NCBI GenBank assembly: GCA_030428255.1
Contig: JAUIBT010000031.1
Coordinates: forward strand, 1-35,141
Direction of reading: 5' to 3'
Source: Alphaproteobacteria bacterium
GTDB lineage: Bacteria; Pseudomonadota; Alphaproteobacteria; UBA7985; JAUIBT01
Length of the DNA stretch: 35,141 nucleotides
The notes below the pieces were generated by a model that was not told the DNA's origin, ran no database searches, and saw only the letters and a program-made list of their open reading frames with translations. The position numbers and the translations under genes were made by a program. Of the stretch, positions 17,029-24,172 are shown in pieces (the stretch's first letter is position 1; every line of letters starts with the position of its first letter).

Positions 17029-18348
17029 TTAAAGCAGCGGGCCTTTGGCCAGATAGTAAAGGGCCTCTAAGATCACGGCGTTGGTATTCAGCGCCACGGC
17101 CGTGTTGACCGCAGAGTCGGCCTCATAGAACCCGGCCTGGAAGCCTTGCGGGCCTTGCAGATCGGCGATCGCATCGAACAGGCTTTGGCTGTAGGGGGTG
17201 CGCATCAGCGCATGCCATGCCACCGCCGCCTTGGCCGATAGGCCGCGCTGTTGGTTGATGACTTGGTTGCCGGGCGAGAGCGTGACGAAAGCCTGATCGT
17301 CCACCAGCACGCCATTATAGGCAAAGAAGGGTGCGCGCGACAGGTGGTCCTCGCTGAGCGCGGTCAGGACGCCGGTTTGCTCAAAGCGGCGCTCTTGCAC
17401 GGAATAAACCTGGGTCGCCAGCTCCAGCATCTCGCCGCGCCAGCCGAACTCCAAGGCTTCCAGGAAAAAGGGCTCTGAGGTGATGACCGAGGGGATGCCA
17501 TGGCTTTGGCGGGTGCGGCGGTCGGCGGGGACTTCCAGGCCCAGCACCTCAACGCTGCGCAGCTTGCCCAGCACGCGAAAGGCGGCGCTGGCGTCCATGC
17601 CCATCAGCAGGGCTCCACGCGCTGCGTATTGTTCATAGCCCAGGCGGCCTTCGGCCAGGCGCTCGACGCGACCATTGTCCAGGCGGTGGCCGCCCTGAAA
17701 GCTGCCGTCCTTCAGCACTTCCTCCAGGTGCCAGCGCCGCTCGACCTGCACCACTTGGCCAGCCAGATCGGGAAAATGGCGGGCGACGGCGCGCAAGCCG
17801 ATCAACGCGCGCATCACATCCAGCGCCGACCAGCCCAAACCGGCGCGATCCTCGCGGTTCTGATAGTCGGTCATGGCCAGCGTTTGCGCGTTGTAGGCCT
17901 TGTTGGGCAACAGGCCCTCGAACAGCTCCAGGCGCTCCAGGCTGGTCAGCAGCAGGCTGAGGCGGTCTTGGGCCTGGTTGCGCGAAATCAGGCCAAGCCC
18001 TTCGGCGGACACCAGAGCCAGCAGTTGGCCGCCGACTTCCCACAGCGTGGTGGAAGGGTAGTCGCTGACCGAATAGGCAAGACCGGTTTCAGGGTCACTG
18101 AAGGCCTGGAAATAGCGCCAAGCGGTGGCGGCGTAGTCCTGCTCTTGGGCGGTCAGAGGGCGGGGCTGCTGGTCGCGCGTGCGTTCGAGCAAGCGCATGT
18201 CGCTGATTTCAAGCAATTGCGGGCGCTGCAACAAGCCTTGGCGCAGCTCCCAGGCGTCCAGGTAGAGCGTCAAGGCCAGCGCCAAACTGAGGGCCACCAG
18301 GAACACCAGCCAGCCGCGCAGGCGCACGATCAGCTCGCCCGGTCTCAT
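17029..18348 (-). CDS. Membrane-anchored DUF3131 protein, partner of the glycosyltransferase
   Basis: 439 residues from ATG 18348, whose ATGA overlaps the stop of the glycosyltransferase gene by four bases. An N-terminal membrane helix (GWLVFLVALSLALALTLYL, about 12-30) anchors a large periplasmic domain matching the DUF3131 type: TAWRYFQAFSDPETGLAYSV, STTLWEVGGQLLALVSA, LGWSALDVMRALIGLRAVA, GYEQYAARGALLMGM and a C-terminal DSAVNTAVALNTNAVILEAL. These alternating helical segments resemble alpha/alpha-barrel glycoside hydrolases. The tight coupling to a cellulose-synthase-like enzyme implies a role in making, trimming or exporting the same glycan. The open frame extends to 18681 within the upstream gene but that part is not the protein start. 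Confidence 0.85.
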   Translation of the reverse strand: MRPGELIVRLRGWLVFLVALSLALALTLYLDAWELRQGLLQRPQLLEISDMRLLERTRDQQPRPLTAQEQDYAATAWRYFQAFSDPETGLAYSVSDYPSTTLWEVGGQLLALVSAEGLGLISRNQAQDRLSLLLTSLERLELFEGLLPNKAYNAQTLAMTDYQNREDRAGLGWSALDVMRALIGLRAVARHFPDLAGQVVQVERRWHLEEVLKDGSFQGGHRLDNGRVERLAEGRLGYEQYAARGALLMGMDASAAFRVLGKLRSVEVLGLEVPADRRTRQSHGIPSVITSEPFFLEALEFGWRGEMLELATQVYSVQERRFEQTGVLTALSEDHLSRAPFFAYNGVLVDDQAFVTLSPGNQVINQQRGLSAKAAVAWHALMRTPYSQSLFDAIADLQGPQGFQAGFYEADSAVNTAVALNTNAVILEALYYLAKGPLL

Positions 18349-20219
18349 GGAGCGGGGCTCCGCCTGTCGCTGGGCCGCCAGTAGGCCGCGCGCAACAAGG
18401 GCAGCATCAACAGCATGTTGGTGACAGCGAAGAAGCTGACCAGCACCAGCGCCGAAGGGCGATAATCCAGCCAGCCCAAAGCGAAGGCGGGCCAGGCGAA
18501 GGCCAGGCTGGCACCATTGGCGGCCACCACCAACCAATTGGGCCAGACCAAATGGCCGAACTGCCGCTCCTGGCGCTGTTTGGGGGTGACGTGAAAGCGG
18601 ATGGTTTTGCGTCGTAGCACGTGCAGCAGCGCCTTGAGGTGCAATGCAAACAAGGACACGTTCCAAGCCCGCGCCCGCCAATCGGCCATGCCGCCAGTGG
18701 CGACCAGCAAGGCCAGCTCAGAAAACAGCACGGCAGGGGCGAAATACAGCAGGTAGACGCCGCCCAGATTGGCCACAGGCGAAATGCTGGTCAGCAGATA
18801 GACCACCGGAGCAAACAGCAATAACGCGGTGTGCAGGCAGCTCAGGTAGCCGAAAAAGGTCGAAAAATACATGAGCCGTTGCTTGAGGTTCAGCCCGCGC
18901 GCAAACAAGGCACCGCGATTGATGGCGATATCCAGCGATCCGCCCGCGTACTTGAACAGTTGGGTAAAGCGTGCGCCCAGGTCTTGCGGCGAGAGCTGCT
19001 GTGACAGCACTTGGGCGTGCAGCACCGACTTCCAGGCCACCACCGGGTCGGCGTGCAAGCGGATGGAGGTGAAAATATCCTCTGAGACGTGATAGTTGAA
19101 GGGCGTCGCCAGCCCCTGCGCATCGCGGGTCACGGTCTGGGGTGCCAGCGGATTGCCCAGGTTGGTGATCAGGGCCGCGCGGCGGTGGATCGAGGCGGCT
19201 CCGCAGCAAAAGGAGGCCATGGCCCCGTTGCGGCGCTTTTGGATGACCTCAAAAAACAGGCGACTGTCGTTGGACAGGGGATCGCGGCCCAGGCGCACTG
19301 GCCCCCAGATGCGCGCGATCAGACGCGCCAGCGGGCCGCCCAGGCGGGGCAGGCGCGCACGCAGGACCGTGGTGAGGTCTTGGCCCTGCGGAATGTCATA
19401 AAACCAATGCGGGGTCTGGACCCAAGCGACCAAGGGGTCAGCGAAATAGCCCAAGGTTTGCTGGAGGAAGTCGGGAAGCAGCCGCGTGTCGGCATCGCAA
19501 ATCACGATAAAATCACCCTGAGTCTGCCGCAAGGCTGCGCAAAGATTGCCGGCCTTATAGCCCTCGTTGCTGGCGCGCGACAGGTAGCCGACGCCCCAGC
19601 GCTGAGCCAATGCGCGCATCGCGGGTCGGTCGCCATCATCCAGCAGGTAGACGCGCGTTGTGACGCCGGGCGGCGGCGGCACGGCTAGGGCATCGGCGAT
19701 GGTTTGGGCCACCAGCTCGGGCGCTTCGTTGAGCGTGGTGATATAGATATCGACGCGGACCGCTTGGCCTGTGGCCTTCGCAGTGTTCAGCAAGGCTTCG
19801 GGCGGCGACCAAGTCAGCTCGCCGTGATCCCAGAGCGCATAAAAATAGGTAAACAGGCCCAGCGCGGCCAAGGTTTCGGCCAGCACCAAAGGCAGGGCGT
19901 ACCACAGGGCGTCCATGTTGAGGCTCTGGGTCCAGCGCCACCACAAATAGCGCAGCATGAAGTAGGTCGCCATGACCGCCAGGCCGTGCCAAAGGCTCTG
20001 CTGCCAGGTCGAGACCCGCAGCGCTTGCGGTGGATTGAGCGCGGCGGCGCTCGACTGGGGCAGGTTGCCGGCGGCAGACGACGGCAGAGCCAAGGTCGCG
20101 ACGTGTGTCGCCTCCGGTGTCGCCCCCAGCATGGTCCCTGGTGCGGCCCTGGGGGCTGCCCTGGGGGCTGCCCTGGGGGCTGCTGCCAGCGCTCTGTCTT
20201 GCTGCCGTGTGTCTGCCAT
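18345..20219 (-). CDS. Cellulose-synthase-like family 2 glycosyltransferase with altered motifs
   Basis: 624 residues from ATG 20219 (a TTG at 20276 would add 19 residues). A Pro/Ala-rich tail with three AAPR repeats leads into two membrane helices, the GT2 domain and several C-terminal helices. GT2 landmarks: YITTLNEAPELVAQTI, DDGDRPAM (first Asp), SNEGYKAGNLCAAL, DADTRLLPDF (DxD). The general-base TED motif is SED (HVSEDIFTS) and the QxxRW acceptor motif is QLFKYAGG, so Arg-Trp is replaced by Lys-Tyr. No PilZ domain is seen. It probably extends a beta-glycan across the inner membrane; the product cannot be named. Terminator 20345-20384 separates it from lpdA, so its promoter lies within about 125 bp upstream. 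Confidence 0.85.
   Translation of the reverse strand: MADTRQQDRALAAAPRAAPRAAPRAAPGTMLGATPEATHVATLALPSSAAGNLPQSSAAALNPPQALRVSTWQQSLWHGLAVMATYFMLRYLWWRWTQSLNMDALWYALPLVLAETLAALGLFTYFYALWDHGELTWSPPEALLNTAKATGQAVRVDIYITTLNEAPELVAQTIADALAVPPPPGVTTRVYLLDDGDRPAMRALAQRWGVGYLSRASNEGYKAGNLCAALRQTQGDFIVICDADTRLLPDFLQQTLGYFADPLVAWVQTPHWFYDIPQGQDLTTVLRARLPRLGGPLARLIARIWGPVRLGRDPLSNDSRLFFEVIQKRRNGAMASFCCGAASIHRRAALITNLGNPLAPQTVTRDAQGLATPFNYHVSEDIFTSIRLHADPVVAWKSVLHAQVLSQQLSPQDLGARFTQLFKYAGGSLDIAINRGALFARGLNLKQRLMYFSTFFGYLSCLHTALLLFAPVVYLLTSISPVANLGGVYLLYFAPAVLFSELALLVATGGMADWRARAWNVSLFALHLKALLHVLRRKTIRFHVTPKQRQERQFGHLVWPNWLVVAANGASLAFAWPAFALGWLDYRPSALVLVSFFAVTNMLLMLPLLRAAYWRPSDRRSPAP
20147..20182. repeat. 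Three perfect 12-bp tandem repeats in the glycosyltransferase N-terminus
   Basis: CCCTGGGGGCTG occurs at 20147-20158, 20159-20170 and 20171-20182. On the coding strand it gives repeated AAPR residues. Copy number can change by slippage without shifting frame. Confidence 0.9.
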
Positions 20220-20221
20220 AC

Positions 20222-20249
20222 CTCTTGCCTGGTCTCTCTCTTGCCTGGT
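20222..20249. repeat. 12-bp direct repeat at the ribosome site of the glycosyltransferase gene
   Basis: CTCTTGCCTGGT is present at 20222-20233 and 20238-20249. On the coding strand each copy supplies an AAGAG-like ribosome-binding core just upstream of ATG 20219, so the repeat may set or vary translation initiation. Confidence 0.6.
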
Positions 20250-20344
20250 GTCGTCCTCTCGCTCTTGTGAGGGCAAAAGGCGGCAAAATCAAAGCCAAGC
20301 TATCCGCATCCCCAAGCTGTTCACAGCCTTGTGGGGCAGACACC

Positions 20345-20384
20345 AAAAACGGGGCACAAGCCGTCCTGCCAGCACCCCGTTTTT
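20345..20384 (-). terminator. Strong bidirectional-type terminator after lpdA
   Basis: AAAAACGGGG (20345-20354) and CCCCGTTTTT (20375-20384) are perfect inverted repeats of ten bases around a 20-base loop. On the minus strand it lies about 48 bp after the lpdA stop and ends in a T run. Confidence 0.85.
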
Positions 20385-20431
20385 CAGTGGTCGGTCAGCC
20401 TCGCCAACGCGCGCTGTGGCGCGGCACTCAA

Positions 20432-21838
20432 TCAGACGTGAATGGCCCGCTTTTCGATGGCCAAGGCTGCTTCTTTCACGGCTTCAGACAGCGTCGGGTG
20501 GCCGTGTGTGGTGCGGGCGATGTCCTCGCCAGCGCCGCCAAATTCCAGCACCGTCACCAGCTCTTGGATCAGCTCACCGGCGCTGGGCCCGATGATGTGC
20601 GCACCCAGCAGGCGATCGGTTGTGGCGTCCGTCAGCAGTTTGACCGCACCCTCGCTCAGCCCCATAGCACGGGCGCGCGAGTTGGCGGCGAAGGGAAACT
20701 GGCCGACTTTGTAGTCTTGGCCTGCGGTCTTCAGATCTTCTTCGGTCTTGCCGACGGTGGCCACTTCCGGCCAGGTGTAGATGATGCCAGGGATGGCGTC
20801 ATAGTTGAGGTGCGGCTTCTGGCCGGTCATCATCTCGACGCAGACCACGCCTTCTTCTTCGGCCTTGTGGGCCAGCATGGCCCCGCGCACCACGTCGCCA
20901 ATCGCATAGATCGAGGGGACAGCGGTTTGGAAGGTCTCGTTGATCGGCACCCGGCCGCGCTCATCGGTTGCCAGGCCAACGCTCTCCAGGCCCAGGCCTT
21001 GCGTATAGGGGCGGCGGCCGATCGCCACCAGCACAACGTCGGCCTCCAGGCTCTGCGCTTCGCCGCCTTTGGCGGGCTCTATGGTCACCGCAAGCCCCTG
21101 GTCGGTCTTGGCAACGCCTGTCACCTTCTGGCCGAGCTTGAATTTAAAGCCCTGTTTGGTCAACACGCGCTTGAACTGCTTGGCGGTGCCTTCGTCCATG
21201 CCAGGGGTGATGCGGTCCAGGTATTCGACGACGGTGACGTCAGCACCCAGGCGCGCCCAGACCGAGCCCAGCTCGAGCCCAATAACGCCCCCGCCGATCA
21301 CCACCAGCTTGCCCGGAACCGCGCTCAGTCTCAGCGCGCCGGTGGAGGAGACAACGCGCTCTTCGTCGATCTCGACACCCGGCAGCGGCGTGACCTCCGA
21401 GCCGGTGGCGATCAAAATGCGCTTGGTCTCCAGCATCTGGCCGTCCAGCTCTCCGCCTGAGATGGCGACCTGGTTGGCCCCAGTGATGCGGCCTTCGCCA
21501 ACCACGTAATCAACCTTGTTCTTCTTGAACAAGAATTCGATGCCCTTGGTTAGGTCCTCGACCACCTTGGTCTTGCGCGCCATCATGGCCTCCAGATTGA
21601 CGCTGGGGGTGCCGATCTCGATGCCGTGGCCAGCAAAGTCGTGCTTGGCGGTCTCAAACAGCTCAGAAGAGTGCAGCAGGGCCTTGGACGGGATGCAACC
21701 GACATTCAAACAGGTGCCGCCCAAAGTGCCGCGCTTTTCAACGCAAGCCACGCTCATGCCCAGTTGAGCCGCGCGGATCGCCGCCACATAGCCGCCGGGG
21801 CCGCCGCCGATTACTACCAAGTCGTATTGCTTTGCCAT
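20432..21838 (-). CDS. lpdA: Dihydrolipoamide dehydrogenase (E3)
   Basis: 468 residues, normal E3 length. It reoxidises dihydrolipoyl groups of 2-oxoacid dehydrogenase complexes with FAD and NAD. Visible: GGGPGG (11-16, FAD), the redox disulphide GGTCLNVGCIPSK (Cys43 and Cys48), VIGGGVIGLELGSVWARLGA (NAD-binding), AIGRRPYTQGLGLESVGL, YAIGDVVRGAMLAHKAEEEG (FAD) and the C-terminal HGHPTLSEAVKEAAL carrying the catalytic His-Glu pair. ATG 21838 begins the conserved MAKQYDLVVIGGG. The frame stays open to 22057, adding 73 Pro/Ala/Lys-rich residues without a family counterpart. No E1 or E2 gene is next to it here; they may be elsewhere. Followed by a strong terminator. Confidence 0.96.
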   Translation of the reverse strand: MAKQYDLVVIGGGPGGYVAAIRAAQLGMSVACVEKRGTLGGTCLNVGCIPSKALLHSSELFETAKHDFAGHGIEIGTPSVNLEAMMARKTKVVEDLTKGIEFLFKKNKVDYVVGEGRITGANQVAISGGELDGQMLETKRILIATGSEVTPLPGVEIDEERVVSSTGALRLSAVPGKLVVIGGGVIGLELGSVWARLGADVTVVEYLDRITPGMDEGTAKQFKRVLTKQGFKFKLGQKVTGVAKTDQGLAVTIEPAKGGEAQSLEADVVLVAIGRRPYTQGLGLESVGLATDERGRVPINETFQTAVPSIYAIGDVVRGAMLAHKAEEEGVVCVEMMTGQKPHLNYDAIPGIIYTWPEVATVGKTEEDLKTAGQDYKVGQFPFAANSRARAMGLSEGAVKLLTDATTDRLLGAHIIGPSAGELIQELVTVLEFGGAGEDIARTTHGHPTLSEAVKEAALAIEKRAIHV

Positions 21839-22203
21839 GGGTACTTTACTCTTCGTTTCGTTTCTGTCGCTGTGAGGATCTTGCTGATCTCTGGTCGCTG
21901 GAGCCTGGCTGTGATTCAGGCTTGTTGCTTGCTTGTGTGGCTTGGGCGCGGGGGTGTCGCTCACCTGCTGGTCGCCCGCTTCTGGGCTCAGCTTGCCGCG
22001 TTTCAAGAAGTTGAACGGGGCAAAGCCACGAGGAATTTTCGAACCAAACAGACTCACTGCCGTTGCGCCCTGCCGCTTGTGCCTAGGAATCGAGCGCAGT
22101 TTAGGCTCCCGTGACCGCTTGGCAACGCCTTAGCCGCTTGCGGGTCAAATGGTAACACGCGCAGGGGGCTGGCTGGGGGCTGGCTGCTGAGCCAGTCTTG
22201 GCG
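21839..22203. other. Interval between glycerophosphodiesterase and lpdA genes
   Basis: 365 bp upstream of lpdA. It contains an in-frame, stop-free extension of lpdA back to 22057 and, near 22160-22200, GC-rich repeats of GGGGGCTGGCT with a CTGGC/GCCAG hairpin. The lpdA promoter should be here, but I could not pick a convincing one. No RNA gene was recognised. Confidence 0.45.
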
Positions 22204-22938
22204 TCAGCCGCGCCGCCAGGCTGGATCGAACAGCAGTGGGTCGTCGGTAAACAGGCCGGCGAGCCCGGCCGCAAACAGCGCTTGGGCGCGCGTGGCATCG
22301 TTGAGGGTGTAGACGAAGACCTCCAGTCCTTCGGCCTTGGCCTGGCTGATCACGGCGGGGTCGATCAAAGCTTGATCCAGGTGCAGGCTGACCGCACCCA
22401 AGGCAGCGGCCTTATCGCGCCATCCCGCCTCAATGCCTTCATACAGCAGGCCGCGCGGGATGCTTGGCAGGCGTTTGGCCATCAGTTCAAGCGCTTGATG
22501 CTCGAAGGAGGAAAAGAGCCAGGGTCCGCCGACCGCTTCGGCCTCTTCCAGCACCCGCGCTGTTGCTTCGACCAGCGCCTCGACATTGCTGGCGTTGGGC
22601 TTCAGCTCCAGGTTTGCGCCCAGGCCCAGATCGGCGCAGAGCTGAAGGAGCTGGCGCAAGGTGGGAATGCGCTCGCCCCTAAAAGCAGGCGCGAACCAGG
22701 AGCCTGCGTCGATGCGCTCAAGGTCTGCCTGGCTTAGGTCGGCCAGCGCACCCTGGCTGTCGGTGGTGCGTTCCAGGCGTTGGTCGTGGATGATGACCGG
22801 CGTGCCGTCGCCCAACAAGGAGATGTCCAGCTCGATCCAGCGGCAGCCCTGTTTGGCCGCCCAACGGAAGGCTGCCAGGGTGTTTTCAGGCACCCAAGAC
22901 GCGCCGCCGCGATGTGCGATGACTTTGGCCATGACCAT
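22204..22938 (-). CDS. Glycerophosphodiester phosphodiesterase (cytoplasmic, UgpQ-like)
   Basis: 244 residues. It hydrolyses glycerophosphodiesters from phospholipid turnover to glycerol-3-phosphate and an alcohol. The TIM-barrel GDPD motifs are present: IAHRGG (7-12, catalytic His/Arg), VPENTLAAF (Glu and Asn), IELDISLLGDG (acidic metal ligands), PVIIHDQRLERTT (catalytic His), IPTLRQLL, NLELKPN and a late VYTLNDATRAQALFAAGL followed by LFTDDPLLF. ATG 22938 has GGAG ten bases upstream; ATG 22932 is the alternative, and the frame is open to 23016. No signal peptide, so it acts in the cytoplasm. It stands alone on the minus strand upstream of lpdA. Confidence 0.92.
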   Translation of the reverse strand: MVMAKVIAHRGGASWVPENTLAAFRWAAKQGCRWIELDISLLGDGTPVIIHDQRLERTTDSQGALADLSQADLERIDAGSWFAPAFRGERIPTLRQLLQLCADLGLGANLELKPNASNVEALVEATARVLEEAEAVGGPWLFSSFEHQALELMAKRLPSIPRGLLYEGIEAGWRDKAAALGAVSLHLDQALIDPAVISQAKAEGLEVFVYTLNDATRAQALFAAGLAGLFTDDPLLFDPAWRRG

Positions 22939-23613
22939 AGAGCTGCTTCTCCACTTGCTTGCATAAACTTGGTTTCGTGAGCCGGGCGTTGCTCTACGAG
23001 AGCCCCGCTCGCTCATTTTGCCTCTTAGCAGTTTTTGCCCTTGCGCCCAAGCGGCACCGCGCCCATGTTCAAGAGGCTGAGCTGGGCGGTGCGTTAGGCC
23101 ATATTCATCTCCGGGGCCGATACCGCATTCCTAGGGAGCTGTCCCTGTCAAGACCGTGGTCTTGGCACTACGGCGCCCACCTGTCTAAGGGCAGGCCACG
23201 GGAAGATACCTAAGGGCCGACGGCCGCCTGGCTCAGATACTCACTTTGCTGATTGTGTGGCAGGGGCCGCCGATTGCCAGCAGCGAGGCGCTCTCGGGTT
23301 TCTACCCGGCTGGAGTCTCTATTACACCGTAGACAGTCGCCAAGATTGACTGCCCTAAGTTGCTGTTAAAAATCTAGACCAACGACGTTTCGGTCACAGC
23401 TATGAGAGCAGGTGTGCATAAATGCTTGTTAGGTCAAACGAAATTTCAAACTTGCTGTAGTCGCCTTTGGTGTTTTGCTAGCGTGATTGCAGCGATGCGC
23501 CCTGCAGAATTGGCGCTCTCGTCCCGGTGAAGGGCGAGCTTGGCTAGAACAGCCGTGCGCGAAATCCCTAGCCCAATCACCGTGGCCAAACCAGCAACGA
23601 GTATGAATAAGCC
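22939..23613. other. Long gene-poor interval with hairpins
   Basis: About 675 bp without a clear protein gene. The first half contains the candidate 6S RNA (23062-23196) and further short hairpins, such as GGCCG/CGGCC at 23215-23225 and CGGGT/ACCCG at 23295-23308. The second half, 23360-23460, is AT-richer. A possible small minus-strand frame with a membrane segment occurs at 23446-23589. No tRNA was found. Confidence 0.5.
23062..23196 (+). ncRNA. ssrS: Candidate 6S RNA
   Basis: Consecutive hairpins: AGGGA/TCCCT (23133-23137 with 23142-23146), CAAGACC/GGTCTTG (23149-23155 with 23158-23164) and CCTGTC/GGCAGG (23080s region, 23180-23185 with 23190-23195). TGGGCG (23083-23088) can pair with CGCCCA (23174-23179) to close a rod about 97 nt long. 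The segment GGGGCCGATAC resembles the GAGCCGATAT part of E. coli 6S RNA, and the AGGGAGCTGTCCCT hairpin followed by a GACC-GTGG-TC hairpin resembles what I remember of alphaproteobacterial 6S RNAs. If correct it binds RNA polymerase-sigma70 in stationary phase. Ends are approximate; strand is inferred from the similarity. Confidence 0.42.
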
Positions 23614-24096
23614 ATGTCGGCCGACAGTCTCCCCCTCTATCTTGCATTGAAGCCCGGGCGCAATGCTCTCGCCAGTTTGCAGGCCGCCTTTGAGGCGGAG
23701 CCGCCCTCGGCGCTGTTATGGTTGGGTGAGCCGAGCGACAAGCAGTTCGCTGCCATTTCTGCCTTTGCCCAAGAGCGCGATTGCGCCGTGCTGATCCGCG
23801 ACGCCGTGGATAGCGTTGTTGAGTTGGGCCTGGACGGGATTCATTTGAGCCGGGCGCAAAACGTGGCCCAGGCCCGCGCCGCGCTTGGCGATGACTACAT
23901 CATCGGGGCACGCGCCGAAGATCGCCACACCGCGATGACCGCTGCGGAGGACGGAGCGCACTACGTCATGTTTGCGCCACTTGCGCCGGGCGACGTGCTG
24001 GAGGCCGCCCTGTTGACCTGGTGGCAAGAAATGATGGAAGTGCCCTGCATTGGCAATACAGATCACCCAGGGGATTTTACCCTGAAGATCATTTGA
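23614..24096 (+). CDS. ThiE/TenI-like thiamine phosphate synthase homologue, short
   Basis: 160 residues against about 210 for ThiE. The TIM-barrel order is recognisable: LYLALKPG at the start, ALLWLGEPSDKQFAAI, VLIRDAVDSVVELGLDGIHLSR (quoted in parts: VLIRDAV, LGLDGIHLSR) where ThiE has DGVHLGQ, YIIGARAEDRHTAMTAAEDG where ThiE has IIGxSxH, and HYVMFAPLAPGD where ThiE has YVGFGPxF. The chain stops soon after VPCIGNTDHPGDFTL, so the last barrel strands and the phosphate-binding G-A-D-G-V-A-V segment are missing. It may be inactive or have another role. ATG 23614 lacks a good ribosome site. The FAD-linked oxidase gene follows 76 bp downstream. Confidence 0.65.
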   Translation: MSADSLPLYLALKPGRNALASLQAAFEAEPPSALLWLGEPSDKQFAAISAFAQERDCAVLIRDAVDSVVELGLDGIHLSRAQNVAQARAALGDDYIIGARAEDRHTAMTAAEDGAHYVMFAPLAPGDVLEAALLTWWQEMMEVPCIGNTDHPGDFTLKII

Positions 24097-24172
24097 GTGT
24101 GGCAGGCGACTTGCGAGACCCCAGAGTTTGCGCCTAAATGGCAGCTCCTAAGTTGCTAGCGGAGCCCGCCCC

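Noticed and set aside
22939-23613. Search for tRNA, tmRNA or RNase P RNA in the gene-poor stretch
   Set aside because: No cloverleaf with a GTTCRA-type arm, no tmRNA ends and no RNase P core motifs were seen; only the 6S-like hairpins remained.
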